A stretch of 64,000 bases of DNA from Achromobacter piechaudii NBRC 102461 (GCF_001571245.1 NZ_BCTK01000006.1:558001-622000), one strand, 5' to 3'. Counted from the first letter of the stretch, positions 51,832 to 60,908 are shown. The notes: generated by a model not told the origin, from the sequence alone. Translations and numbers: made by a program.

Positions 51832-52608
51832 ATGTACGACGTAGATCTCAATTCCGACCTGGGAGAGAGCTTTGGTCCCTACAAAATCGGCACGGACGAG
51901 GCCATGCTGGACCTCATCACCTCGGCCAACGTGGCCTGCGGATTTCACGGCGGGGACGCCTCCGTCATGCACCAAACCGCGGCATCCGCCCTGAAACGGG
52001 GCATAGACGTGGGCGCGCATCCGGGCTTTAACGACCTGTGGGGATTTGGCCGGCGCAAGATCACGGGCGATAGCCCGCAAGCGATTGGCGACATGATTGC
52101 GTACCAGATCGCCGCGATGCAGGGCATGGCGCGCGCGGCGGGACATCGCGTGTCGCATGTGAAGCTGCATGGCGCTTTGGCAACCCAGGCCTTCGAAGAC
52201 CGCGCGTTGTCCGAAGCGCTGACGTGGGCCATGCGTGCGCTGGATCCGGAGCTGGTGCTGGTGTGCACGCCGCACAATGAAACCGAGCGCGCGGCGCGCC
52301 GGGCGGGCATCCGCGTGGCGTGTGAAGTGTTTGCAGATCGTCTGTATGGCGACAACGGTCTGACGCTGCCGCGCAGCGAGCCGGGCGCCGTCATCCATGA
52401 TCCGGCGGTTGCGGCCGCGCAGGCGTTGCGCATGGTGCGCGAACAGGCGATACGGACGGTGGGCGGCAAGGTGGTGGCTATGCCCGTGCACACGATCTGC
52501 GTGCATGGGGACAACCCGCAAGGCGTTGCAATCGCGCAGGCCGTGCGTGACGCGTTGTTGGCCGAAGGCGTGCGCCTGCGGCCGATCTCGCAGCTGGACT
52601 TTCAGTAA
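51832..52608 (+). CDS. pxpA: 5-oxoprolinase subunit A (LamB/YcsF family)
   Basis: Protein of about 258 residues of the LamB/YcsF family. The opening VDLNSDLGESFGPYKIGTDEAMLDLITSANVACGFHGGDASVM and GVDVGAHPGFNDLWGFGRR-like segment, HVKLHGAL, EVFADRLYGDNGLTLPRSEPGAVI and CVHGDNPQGV are canonical. It is the third subunit of the ATP-dependent 5-oxoprolinase; its partners pxpB and pxpC are in the divergent operon beyond the shared operator. Its 3' end overlaps the convergent LysR gene by 7 bp. Confidence 0.93.
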   Translation: MYDVDLNSDLGESFGPYKIGTDEAMLDLITSANVACGFHGGDASVMHQTAASALKRGIDVGAHPGFNDLWGFGRRKITGDSPQAIGDMIAYQIAAMQGMARAAGHRVSHVKLHGALATQAFEDRALSEALTWAMRALDPELVLVCTPHNETERAARRAGIRVACEVFADRLYGDNGLTLPRSEPGAVIHDPAVAAAQALRMVREQAIRTVGGKVVAMPVHTICVHGDNPQGVAIAQAVRDALLAEGVRLRPISQLDFQ

Positions 52609-53540
52609 GGCGCGCTTTTTTGAGCTTGCTTGATCAGCGCCTTCAGCACGCTGGCAAAGCGGCGCGCGCTGCTGGACAGCGGGCTGCTGGCCGCATGCAG
52701 CAGGTGGATCGCGTGGCCCAGCGCCGGGTCGGTGGGCAGCAGCACGAAGTCTTTGCCAAAGCTTGGGTGATAGCCGAACGACTCGATCAACGCCACGCCC
52801 ACGCCTTGGCGCACCAGCGCCAGCGCTTCGGGTGTCGAGCGGATTTCAATCTGCGGCTGTACCGGCGTCGGGCCGGAATTCAGGAAGCGGCTGGCCAGCC
52901 GCCCGAACGGCGTGTCTGCGCCATAGCCGATCAGCAGATGGCCTTGCAGGTCTTCAGCGCGCAAGCGGCTGCGCACCGCCAGCGGATGGCCGCGCGGGAC
53001 GGCGCAGCCCAGCCAACCCTGACCGATTTCTTCACTGACGATATTGGCGTTGACAGGGGGCGGCATCGACGCAAGGCCGAAGTCGGCCTGTCCCAGCAGC
53101 AAGTGCGGCAGCAGCGCATCGAAGGCCAGCGGCCGATAGCGGATGGGCGTGTCGGGGTGGCGTTCGCGAAATTTCTGGATGGCGTGCGGAACCAGCCATT
53201 CGCTGAAGCTGGGGCTGGACACCAGGCTGACCGTGCTAGCCGACCCTGCGCCCAGCGCTCCCGCCAAGGCGTTGAAGCGGTTGACGCGGCCGAATATTTC
53301 TTCGGCCTCGGCGTACAGCCGCCGCGCTTCCGGCGTGGGATGCAGGCGACCTTTGACGCGCTCAAACAGCGGATAGCGCAAGCGATTTTCAGCGGAGGCC
53401 AGCACGCGGCTTACCGCGGGCTGCGTGACGGACAGCATGCGGCCGGCTTCGCTCAACGAGCCAGTCAACATCACCGCGTGAAACACCTCGATCTGGCGGA
53501 GCGTCAGGGCTCCAGGCGCCGAGGGAAGGGGGCCGGCCAT
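52602..53540 (-). CDS. LysR-type transcriptional regulator
   Basis: LTTR of about 312 residues. HTH: LTLRQIEVFHAVMLTGSLSEAGRMLSVTQPAVSRVLASAENRLRYPLFERVKGRLHPT; then an inducer domain (VSLVSSPSFSEWLVPHAIQKFRERHPDTPIRYRPLAFDALLPHLLLGQADFGLAS). The ATG at 53540 is chosen because upstream residues in the longer frame do not resemble the family. It is divergent from the N-carbamoyl hydrolase gene and is the likely regulator of the 53835-58489 cluster. The 294 nt between them contain no gene. Confidence 0.92.
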   Translation of the reverse strand: MAGPLPSAPGALTLRQIEVFHAVMLTGSLSEAGRMLSVTQPAVSRVLASAENRLRYPLFERVKGRLHPTPEARRLYAEAEEIFGRVNRFNALAGALGAGSASTVSLVSSPSFSEWLVPHAIQKFRERHPDTPIRYRPLAFDALLPHLLLGQADFGLASMPPPVNANIVSEEIGQGWLGCAVPRGHPLAVRSRLRAEDLQGHLLIGYGADTPFGRLASRFLNSGPTPVQPQIEIRSTPEALALVRQGVGVALIESFGYHPSFGKDFVLLPTDPALGHAIHLLHAASSPLSSSARRFASVLKALIKQAQKSAPY

Positions 53541-53834
53541 GGGAAGGATCGTCCGCAAAGAATTGGGCAGCTGCCATTTTATGGCCAGGGCGACGCTGCG
53601 GCGCGCCCGCCACGTGGGCGCCATGACGTTTTGCGCGTAGCCCATAACTTAATGCACAGTCCCCGGAGTCTCGTCCGACACCCGCGCCGCAGTCGGAACC
53701 CTTTGTTTTCAAGGCATTCCAGCCGGTTTCTTCCTTCGCTACTCGCGCTTTTCCGCGCCGCAAGATGGCTTTGCGGCGCGCGCGCCGCGCGGCATGCTGC
53801 CAGCAACCACTCTTTCTCCACCCAGGATTGCAAC

Positions 53835-54824
53835 ATGTCCCGCATCGTCACTGTCGCCGCCGCCCAGTTGGGTCCCATTCAACGTTCGGAGGGGCGCGAA
53901 GAGGTCATCGGCCGCATGCTCCGCCTGTTGGAGCGCGCGCACCGCCGTGGCGCGCAGGTGGTGGTGTTTCCCGAGCTGGCGCTGACGACGTTCTTTCCGC
54001 GCTGGTATTGCGAAGACCTGGACGAGGCCGACGCCTGGTTCGAGCCCAGCCTGCCGTCGCCCGCCACGCAGCCGCTGTTCGACGCCATCAAGCGCTTTGG
54101 CGTGATGGTGTATCTGGGCTACGCCGAGCTGGCGTGGGAACCGGACGAGCAGGGCATCGTGCGCAAGCGCCGTTTCAATACGTCGGTCGTCATCGCGCCC
54201 AACGGCGAGATCGTGTTGAAGTACCGCAAGGTCCATCTGCCGGGCCATGCCGAATACGCCGAACACCGCCAGGTGCAGCATCTGGAAAAGCGCTATTTCG
54301 AAGTCGGCAATCTGGGCTTTCCGGTGGTGCGCGCACCGGTCGCGCCGGGCGTGGACGCCAACCTGGGCATGCTGATCTGCAATGACCGGCGCTGGCCGGA
54401 GGCGTGGCGCGTGCTGGGTTTGCAGCAGGTGGAACTGGTCATGCTGGGCTACAACACGCCCAGCCGCAACCAGGACAATCGCGGCTTCGAAGCGCACCAC
54501 CTGCGCGTGCTGCATTCGCATCTGTCGATTCAGGCGGGCTGCTACCAGAACGCCACCTTTGCCGTCGCCGTCGCCAAGGCCGGCACCGAAGATGGCCACG
54601 AGCTGCTGGGCCATTCCATCATCGTCAATCCGCAAGGCGAAATCATCGCCATGGCCGCGACTTGGGACGACGAACTGATCGTGGCCGACTGCAACCTCGA
54701 TCTGTGCGAGCTGGGTCGCAACACCGTCTTCAACTTCGCCAAACACCGCCGCCCCGAAGCGTATGCCCGCCTGGTCGAACAGACCGGCAGCGTGGCCCCC
54801 GCCGTGTGGACGCCGTCCGTCTGA
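53835..54824 (+). CDS. N-carbamoyl-D-amino-acid hydrolase-like nitrilase superfamily enzyme
   Basis: Carbon-nitrogen hydrolase of about 329 residues. The Glu-Lys-Cys triad is E47 (VFPELALTTFFPRW), K132 (LKYRKVHLPGH) and C182 (LICNDRRWPEAWR). The PELALTTFFPRW and NDRRWPE segments are those of Agrobacterium N-carbamoyl-D-amino acid amidohydrolase (E47, K127, C172). It removes the carbamoyl group to give a D-amino acid, CO2 and ammonia. First gene of a four-gene plus-strand cluster for D-amino-acid derivatives. Confidence 0.92.
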   Translation: MSRIVTVAAAQLGPIQRSEGREEVIGRMLRLLERAHRRGAQVVVFPELALTTFFPRWYCEDLDEADAWFEPSLPSPATQPLFDAIKRFGVMVYLGYAELAWEPDEQGIVRKRRFNTSVVIAPNGEIVLKYRKVHLPGHAEYAEHRQVQHLEKRYFEVGNLGFPVVRAPVAPGVDANLGMLICNDRRWPEAWRVLGLQQVELVMLGYNTPSRNQDNRGFEAHHLRVLHSHLSIQAGCYQNATFAVAVAKAGTEDGHELLGHSIIVNPQGEIIAMAATWDDELIVADCNLDLCELGRNTVFNFAKHRRPEAYARLVEQTGSVAPAVWTPSV

Positions 54825-54864
54825 CGCGCCCCTATCGACTCTTTCCGTGGATTGAACATTTCTC

Positions 54865-55893
54865 ATGACCGTGACGCTTCTGCCCCCGACCATCGAACAT
54901 GAAATGCTGGGCACGATGCGTGTGCCCGGCTACGCCGACGTCACCGCCGCCGCTGACCGCCTGGCCCCGTATGTGCGCCGCACGATGCTGCTGCGCTCGC
55001 CCGTGCTGGATGAGCGCGCGCAGGCGCCCATCTGGCTGAAGCTGGAAAACCTGCAAGTGACCGGCTCGTTCAAGGCGCGTGGCGCGTTCAACGCGCTGCT
55101 CAACATGGATGAGGCGCAGCGCGCACGCGGCGTGGTGGCGTATTCGACGGGCAACCACGGGCAGGCCGTGGCCTGGGCCAGCCGTTGCCTGGGCGTGCCG
55201 GCAACCATCGTGATGCCGGTGGACGCACCGGAGAACAAGGTGGAGAAGGCGCTGCGCCATGGCGCGAAGGTGGTGCGCTACGACCGCCTGCGTGAAAGCC
55301 GCGAGGAAATCGGCATGCGGCTGCTGGCCGAGACCGGCGCGACCTTGTTGCCGCCGGGCGATCACCCGGACGTGCTGGCGGCGCAAGGCACGCTGGCGCT
55401 GGAGGCCTTGCAAGACCTGCCCGCTGCCGCGCGCAACAACCTGGGCCTCTTTGCCACGCCTTGCGGCGGTGGCGGCATGGCGGCGGGTTGCTCGCTGGTG
55501 CTGCGGGAACTGGCGCCCCAGGCGCGCATGGTGGCGGTGGAGCCGCGTGAGTACGACGACACGGTGAGATCGCTGGCCTCCGGCCGGCGCGAAAGCAATC
55601 CCGCTGGCGCGAAGACCATTTGCGATGCCTTGCAAGCGGCCACGCCGGCTGAACTGCCCTATGCCATCAACAGCCGCAGCCTGAGCGCGGCAGTGTCCGT
55701 GACCGATACCGAGGTGGCCGCCGCGATTCGCTTCGCCCTGGATGAGTTGCGCCTGGTCGTGGAACCGGGCGGCGCGGTCGCGTTGGCCGCGTTGCTGGCC
55801 GGCCATATCTCAGCTGACGGCCGCGACGCCGTCATCGTGCTGTCGGGCGGAAATATCGATTTGCCCCTGTTGCGCCAGATTGCCCTGGACTAG
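54865..55893 (+). CDS. PLP-dependent threonine/serine dehydratase-like enzyme
   Basis: Fold-type II PLP enzyme of 342 residues. The Schiff-base lysine is K70 in TGSFKARGAFNAL; STGNHGQAVAWAS binds the substrate carboxylate region and TPCGGGGMAAG the PLP phosphate. It resembles threonine dehydratases and the EutB-type hydroxyectoine-utilisation enzymes. It probably deaminates a hydroxy amino acid released by the flanking hydrolases. It starts 40 nt after the N-carbamoylase stop. Confidence 0.88.
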   Translation: MTVTLLPPTIEHEMLGTMRVPGYADVTAAADRLAPYVRRTMLLRSPVLDERAQAPIWLKLENLQVTGSFKARGAFNALLNMDEAQRARGVVAYSTGNHGQAVAWASRCLGVPATIVMPVDAPENKVEKALRHGAKVVRYDRLRESREEIGMRLLAETGATLLPPGDHPDVLAAQGTLALEALQDLPAAARNNLGLFATPCGGGGMAAGCSLVLRELAPQARMVAVEPREYDDTVRSLASGRRESNPAGAKTICDALQAATPAELPYAINSRSLSAAVSVTDTEVAAAIRFALDELRLVVEPGGAVALAALLAGHISADGRDAVIVLSGGNIDLPLLRQIALD

Positions 55894-55954
55894 GCGCAGA
55901 AGCGCCTGGTTCCAGATCGGCGAGGCCGCAATGCCTTTGCCATGCAGTGACGAA

Positions 55955-55990
55955 GTACCCGCAGCACCCGCAATACCCGCAGTACCCGCG
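55955..55990 (+). repeat. Four 9-bp tandem repeats
   Basis: GTACCCGCA, GCACCCGCA, ATACCCGCA and GTACCCGCG follow without spacing, in the 149-nt gap between the dehydratase and Bug genes. They lie upstream of the chosen Bug start and are not part of that protein. Nothing else is evident in the gap. Confidence 0.7.
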
Positions 55991-56042
55991 CCGGACGCAG
56001 AGCTGGCGCGGAAACACCCATAACAGTCCAAGGAAGAAAACC

Positions 56043-57029
56043 ATGTCCACGTACCAAAGCAGCGCCAAGCGCTGGCTCGCCGCCGCGAGCGCGATGTTGA
56101 GCCTGACGGCGGCGTCCGCCGCCCAGGCCGCTTATCCTGAGCACCCCGTCACCATCATCGTGCCGTTCAACACCGGCACCACGCCTGACATCGTGTCGCG
56201 CCTGCTCGCCGCAGAAATGGCCAAGCAGACGGGCGGCAACTACGTGGTGCAGAATCGCACCGGCGCATCCGGCATCATCGGCACGCAGGCGGTCGCCAAC
56301 GCCACGCCCGACGGCTACACGATCGGCTTTGCCAACGTGGCCACGCTGGCCATCAACCAGGGCCTGTACTCCAAGCTGCAATACGACGCCGACAAGCAAT
56401 TGGCGCCCGTGGCGCTGACCGGCTCCGTGCAGAACATTCTGGCCGTGCGTCCGGGATTGAACGTCAAGAGCGTGGCGGAGCTGGTCGCGCTGGCCAAGAA
56501 GGAACCGGGCAAGCTCGTGGTCGCGTCAGGCGGCAACGGCACGACGGGGCACCTTAGCGCCGCCATGTTCAGTTCGATGGCGGGCGTGGAGTTCATGCAC
56601 GTGCCGTACAAGGGCGGCGTCGAGGCGGATCTGGCCGTGCTGCGTGGCGAGGCGGATCTGGTGTTCGACAACATCTCGTCCATCGCATCGTTCGTGGACC
56701 AGGGCAAGGTCGTGCCGCTGGCCGTGACTGATCTGCAACGTGATTCGTCCATGCCTGCGCTGGCCACCCTGGACGAGCAGGGCTTAAAGGGCTATCGCGC
56801 GGTGGCGTGGACGGGTTATGTGGCGCCTGCCGGCACCGATCCGAAGGTGCTGGATTATCTGAACGCCGCCATGAACAAGGCGCTGCAATCGCCCGAGGTG
56901 CAGCAAAAGCTGAAGAGTCTGGCCTACGTGCCGAACATCGGCCCGCGCCAGCAACTGTTTGACCGCGCGCAAGCCGAACGTCCGGTGTGGGCGCAGGTGA
57001 TCAAGCAAGCCAACGTGAAGATCGACTGA
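56043..57029 (+). CDS. Bug-type tripartite tricarboxylate transporter substrate-binding protein
   Basis: Periplasmic receptor of about 328 residues. Signal peptide to SAAQA, then AYPEHPVTIIVPFNTGTTPDIVSRLLAAEMAKQTGGNYVVQNRTGASGIIGTQAVANATPDGYTIGFANVATLA, the family hallmarks. The ATG at 56043 has AAGGAAG upstream; the longer frame adds tandem-repeat-encoded residues. Located inside the D-amino-acid cluster, it probably captures an N-acyl or N-carbamoyl amino acid. Confidence 0.93.
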   Translation: MSTYQSSAKRWLAAASAMLSLTAASAAQAAYPEHPVTIIVPFNTGTTPDIVSRLLAAEMAKQTGGNYVVQNRTGASGIIGTQAVANATPDGYTIGFANVATLAINQGLYSKLQYDADKQLAPVALTGSVQNILAVRPGLNVKSVAELVALAKKEPGKLVVASGGNGTTGHLSAAMFSSMAGVEFMHVPYKGGVEADLAVLRGEADLVFDNISSIASFVDQGKVVPLAVTDLQRDSSMPALATLDEQGLKGYRAVAWTGYVAPAGTDPKVLDYLNAAMNKALQSPEVQQKLKSLAYVPNIGPRQQLFDRAQAERPVWAQVIKQANVKID

Positions 57030-57034
57030 ACGCC

Positions 57035-58489
57035 ATGACCCACGAACGCTACGACCTGCTGATCCGTGGAGGCATGGTGATCGATGGCACGGGCGCCGAC
57101 CGGGTTCGCGCCGATGTCGGCGTGCGAGCTGACCGCATCGTGGCCGTCGGCGACCTGCATGGCGCACAGGCCACGCAGGTGCTGGACGCAGCCGGCCGCA
57201 TCGTCGCGCCCGGTTTCATCGACACGCATACCCACGACGACCGCTACCTGTCCATCGACCCCGGCATGCCCGCCAAGTTGAGCCAGGGAGTGACGACGGT
57301 GGTGACGGGCAACTGCGGCATCAGTCAGGCCCCGTGGCGTTCGGGCTGGCGCCGCGAGGTGCCGGCGCCGGTCAACCTGTTGGGCAACGACGCCGGCGAT
57401 TTTCCGTACGAGACGTTTGGCGCGTACCTGGATAACCTGGACCGCCACCCGCCTGCCGTGAACGCCGCCTGCCTGGTCGGCCACACGTCGCTGCGCGCCG
57501 CCGCCATGGACGAGCTGGACCGTCCCGCCACCGCCAGCGAGATCGAACACATGCAGGCCTTGCTGCGCGAGGCCATGCAAAGCGGAGCAATCGGTTTGTC
57601 GACTGGAACGGCGTATCCGGCCGCCATGCCCGCCACGCTGGACGAACTGATGGCGGTGGCCAGCGTGCTGCGCGAGCATGGCGGCCTGTACGCCAGCCAT
57701 ATCCGCGACGAAGGAGATCGCATCTTTGCGGCGCTGGATGAAGCCTTTGCAGTCGGCGAGGCCGGTGGTGCGCCGGTGCTGATCTCGCATCACAAGCTGA
57801 TCGGGCCGCGCAATCACGGCCGCTCCGTCCAGACGCTGGCGCACATCACCCAAGCCAGCCAGCGCCAGGAGGTGGCGCTGGACTGCTACCCCTACGTGGC
57901 CGGTTCAACGATCTTGCGCAAGGACCGTCTGGCCGTGTCCAGCCGCGTCATCGTGACGAAGTCCGTGCCGTATCCGCAGTACGCGGGACGCGATCTGGAC
58001 GACATCGCCCAGGACATGGGCTTGACGCCGGAAGACGCGGTCGATGCGCTGCAACCGGCAGGCGCCATCTACTTCATCATGGACGAGGCCGACGTCGAGC
58101 GCATCCTGGCGTATCCCGGCACGATGATCGGCTCTGACGGCATGCCGCACGACCCGGCGCCGCACCCGCGCCTGTGGGGCACCTTTCCCCGCGTGCTGGG
58201 CCACTACAGCCGCGACGTCGGCCTGTTCACGCTGGAGCAGGCCGTGCACAAGATGACGGGCAAGCCGGCCGCCTACTTCCGCCTGCCGCAACGCGGCCGC
58301 ATCGCCGTGGATCACGCGGCGGACCTGGTCGTCTTCGATGCAGACACCATCGCCGACACCGCGACCTGGTCGTCGCCGACGAGCCAGGCCGTGGGGATCG
58401 ACTATGTGCTCGTCAATGGCAGCGTTGCATGGCGGGCAGGAGCAGGCACGGGGTCTCGCAGCGGCAAGGTGATCCGGCCGAGAACTTGA
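57035..58489 (+). CDS. N-acyl-D-amino-acid deacylase
   Basis: Amidohydrolase-superfamily enzyme of about 484 residues that hydrolyses N-acyl-D-amino acids. The metal-binding start is GFIDTHTHDDR (H65, H67) and the bridging cysteine C94 lies in VVTGNCGIS; both positions agree with Alcaligenes D-aminoacylase (H67, H69, C96). Later motifs are ASHIRDEGD, ISHHKLIG and GSDGMPHD. The start is 5 nt after the Bug stop. It ends the D-amino-acid cluster. Confidence 0.92.
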   Translation: MTHERYDLLIRGGMVIDGTGADRVRADVGVRADRIVAVGDLHGAQATQVLDAAGRIVAPGFIDTHTHDDRYLSIDPGMPAKLSQGVTTVVTGNCGISQAPWRSGWRREVPAPVNLLGNDAGDFPYETFGAYLDNLDRHPPAVNAACLVGHTSLRAAAMDELDRPATASEIEHMQALLREAMQSGAIGLSTGTAYPAAMPATLDELMAVASVLREHGGLYASHIRDEGDRIFAALDEAFAVGEAGGAPVLISHHKLIGPRNHGRSVQTLAHITQASQRQEVALDCYPYVAGSTILRKDRLAVSSRVIVTKSVPYPQYAGRDLDDIAQDMGLTPEDAVDALQPAGAIYFIMDEADVERILAYPGTMIGSDGMPHDPAPHPRLWGTFPRVLGHYSRDVGLFTLEQAVHKMTGKPAAYFRLPQRGRIAVDHAADLVVFDADTIADTATWSSPTSQAVGIDYVLVNGSVAWRAGAGTGSRSGKVIRPRT

Positions 58490-58529
58490 GGGTGCCGCGC
58501 GGATCCGCAGGGATAGCGCCGACCCTCAA
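58486..58529. terminator. Hairpin spanning convergent stop codons
   Basis: TTGAGGGT and ACCCTCAA form an 8-bp inverted repeat whose arms contain the stop codons of the deacylase (TGA) and of the opposing SDR gene. The 28-nt loop and missing U run make it a weak terminator, but its placement suits two convergent transcripts. Confidence 0.45.
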
Positions 58530-59275
58530 ACCTGCGCCATGCCGCCGTCTACGAACAGCTCGACGCCGTTGACGAAGCTGGCCGCATCCGAGGCAAGAAA
58601 CGCCACCGCCTTGCCGATCTCCTGCGGTTCGCCCAGACGGCCCAGCGGCACTTGCGCGGCCAGATAATCGAACAGCCCCTGGCGGGCATCGTCGCCCACC
58701 AGCCCGCCCAGGCCCGGCGTGCGAACCGGCCCGGGGCTGACGACATTCACGCGGATGCCGCGGTCTTTCAGGTCCAGCGCCCACGACCGGGCAAAATTTC
58801 GCACCGCCGCTTTGCTGGCGCTGTACACGCTGAAATTCGCCGTGCCCTGTATCGACACGGTCGAGGCGGTCAGGATCACCGACGCGCCGTTGACCAGCAG
58901 CGGCAGCGCCTTCTGCACGGTGAACAAGGTGCCGCGCACGTTGGTCCCGAAGATGCGGTCGAAATGCTCTTCGGTGATGGCGCCCAGCGGCAGCATGTCG
59001 CCGCCGCCGGCGTTGGCGAACAGGATGTCGAGCTTGCCCGCGCTTTTGGCGATCTGGGCGTAGACGCGATCCAGGTCGCTCAACACCGACGCATCCGCGC
59101 GGATACCGGTTGCTGCGCTGCCGATGCTGGCCACGGCGGCATCCAGTTCGGCCTGACGCCGGCCGGTGATGAACACGCGTGCGCCCTGCGCCGCCAGTTC
59201 TTGCGCGGTCGCAAGACCGATGCCCGTGGTGCCGCCGGTGACGAGGGCGATCTTGCCATTGAGTTGCTGATTCAT
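58526..59275 (-). CDS. Short-chain dehydrogenase/reductase (classical SDR)
   Basis: NAD(P)-dependent oxidoreductase of about 249 residues. The cofactor motif is TGGTTGIG at 13-20, NAG at 88-90, and catalytic S138, Y151 and K155 (YSASK). R39-R40 after strand 2 (ITGRR) favour NADP(H). The ATG at 59275 has GGAG 7 nt upstream. It is divergent from a LysR gene that probably controls it. Substrate unknown. Confidence 0.93.
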   Translation of the reverse strand: MNQQLNGKIALVTGGTTGIGLATAQELAAQGARVFITGRRQAELDAAVASIGSAATGIRADASVLSDLDRVYAQIAKSAGKLDILFANAGGGDMLPLGAITEEHFDRIFGTNVRGTLFTVQKALPLLVNGASVILTASTVSIQGTANFSVYSASKAAVRNFARSWALDLKDRGIRVNVVSPGPVRTPGLGGLVGDDARQGLFDYLAAQVPLGRLGEPQEIGKAVAFLASDAASFVNGVELFVDGGMAQV

Positions 59276-59416
59276 GATGAGCTCCAAACTGTTGATGAGT
59301 AGGTTGTCAGCCACGCTTTCCCGGCGGTTTTCGGTGTGAAGCGCCGTTGTTGAGTGGGCATGAATCAAATTTAAAGGTGCGGCGATATTTGATAAACCGT
59401 GTAAAAATTAAATAAC

Positions 59417-59434
59417 TATCCATGTGCATGGATA
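59417..59434. promoter_or_regulatory. 18-bp inverted repeat, candidate LysR operator
   Basis: TATCCATG and CATGGATA flank two bases, in the AT-rich gap between the divergent SDR and LysR starts, 26 nt before the LysR ATG. The dyad fits LysR autoregulation and control of the SDR gene. Confidence 0.6.
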
Positions 59435-59459
59435 ATCAATGCCCTGTTGAGGAACCCAG

Positions 59460-60365
59460 ATGGATCAGTTGACAGCCATACGCGGCTTCGCCCGAGTGGT
59501 GGAAGCCGGCAGCTTCACGCGTGCGGCCGACTCGCTTGATATGCCGAACGCCACACTGAGCAAGATGGTGCAGGACCTTGAAGCGCATCTGGGCGTGCGC
59601 CTGCTGCAACGGACCACGCGACGTGTCACGGTCACGCCGGAAGGCCGCGCATACTACGAGAAGGCGTTGCGTATCGTCCGCGACCTGGAAGACATCGATG
59701 GTTCATTCAATGCCATACAGGGCAAGCCCAAGGGGTATCTGCGCATCGATGTCGGCGGTTCCACGGCGCGCGACGTGCTCATCCCCGCCATCTCCGATTT
59801 TCTGGCGCGCTATCCCGATATCCGCATCGATTTCGGCGTGTCTGATCGCCCCGTTGACCTCATCAGCGACAACGTGGATTGCGTGATCCGGGGCGGCGTC
59901 TTGGGCGACTCTTCACTGGTGGCGCGTCACATCGGCAGCGCCGACCTGATCACCTGCGCCACGCCTGCGTATCTCAAACAGCACGGCACGCCGATCTATC
60001 CGGAAGAGCTGAAAAACGGCCACAAGCTGGTGAACTATCTGTCGCCCCAGAATGGTCGCGCGTTTCCGTTTCGCTTCGAGCGCGACGGCGAAAAGCTTGA
60101 GATCAAGGTCGAGCATCGCGTGGGCGTCAATGAAAGCAACGCGCATCTTGCCGCCGCGCTGGCCGGCCTCGGTATCGTCCAAACCTTCACCTACGCGGCT
60201 GGCGATGCACTGCGCAGCGGCGCTCTGGTCGAGATCCTCAAACCATGGCGGCCCCAGCCTTATCCCTTTCACGTGGTGTACCCGCACAACCGTCATGTCA
60301 CGCAGCGCTTGCGCGTGTTGATCGACTGGCTGATGGAACACCTTCCCGCGCGGTTGAAAGGCTGA
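59460..60365 (+). CDS. LysR-type transcriptional regulator (CrgA/DsdC-like group)
   Basis: LTTR of 301 residues. HTH: MDQLTAIRGFARVVEAGSFTRAADSLDMPNATLSKMVQDLEAHLGVRLLQRTTRRVTVTPEGRAYYE; the inducer domain starts at GYLRIDVGGSTARDVLIPAISDFLARYPDIRIDFGVSDRPVDLISDNVDCVIRGG. The MDQL.A.R.F.RVVEAGSFTRAAD form is that of regulators commonly divergent from an SDR or quinone reductase, as here. Confidence 0.93.
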   Translation: MDQLTAIRGFARVVEAGSFTRAADSLDMPNATLSKMVQDLEAHLGVRLLQRTTRRVTVTPEGRAYYEKALRIVRDLEDIDGSFNAIQGKPKGYLRIDVGGSTARDVLIPAISDFLARYPDIRIDFGVSDRPVDLISDNVDCVIRGGVLGDSSLVARHIGSADLITCATPAYLKQHGTPIYPEELKNGHKLVNYLSPQNGRAFPFRFERDGEKLEIKVEHRVGVNESNAHLAAALAGLGIVQTFTYAAGDALRSGALVEILKPWRPQPYPFHVVYPHNRHVTQRLRVLIDWLMEHLPARLKG

Positions 60366-60479
60366 GGCGGCTGGCTGGCGCGGGTGAGGGGGGCGGCGCT
60401 GGGGGCGCGCCTTGCCGCTGCCCAGGGCCACTTCTAGAATATGACGTGGACATCCCACGCGACTGCGGCGACACATCCC

Positions 60480-60872
60480 ATGAACATCCTTGAGCGGCTG
60501 AACGCCTGGGCCCGGCGCATCAAACGCGATGGCTTGACCCTGTGGTTTGCGGGCAAGCATCCCCGCACGCCCTGGCATGCAAAAGCCGTTGGAATTTTCG
60601 TGGTCGCCTATGCGCTCAGTCCCATCGATCTGATCCCCGATTTCATTCCCGTGCTGGGCTACCTCGATGACGTCCTGTTGCTGCCGGGGCTGATCTACCT
60701 GGCGATCCGGCTGCTGCCGCCCGACGTGCTTGCGCAATGCAGGACCCAGGCAGATGCATGGATGAGCGAGGCGCGCGCAAAGCCGCGCAGCCGCGCCGGC
60801 GCCGTAGTGATCGTCGCGTTGTGGCTGGCCGCATGCGTCGTGGCGGGGTTATGGCTTATGCGTCGCCTATGA
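60480..60872 (+). CDS. YkvA (DUF1232) family membrane protein
   Basis: Protein of about 130 residues. The DUF1232 core is AKAVGIFVVAYALSPIDLIPDFIPVLGYLDDVLLLPGLIYLAIRLLP with the diagnostic SPIDLIPDFIP; a C-terminal helix AGAVVIVALWLAACVVAGLWLM adds a membrane span. Function unknown. The ATG at 60480 is chosen because it begins the family-like sequence. It stands alone between LysR and NIPSNAP genes. Confidence 0.88.
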   Translation: MNILERLNAWARRIKRDGLTLWFAGKHPRTPWHAKAVGIFVVAYALSPIDLIPDFIPVLGYLDDVLLLPGLIYLAIRLLPPDVLAQCRTQADAWMSEARAKPRSRAGAVVIVALWLAACVVAGLWLMRRL

Positions 60873-60908
60873 TTCACCGGATCGGCAACAGGCGTTGACC
60901 GCAAGGCA

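Noticed and set aside
52620..53834. Long N-terminal extension of the N-carbamoyl hydrolase frame
   Set aside because: The extension is antisense to the LysR gene; the hydrolase family starts at the ATG at 53835, where SRIVTVAAAQLGP begins.
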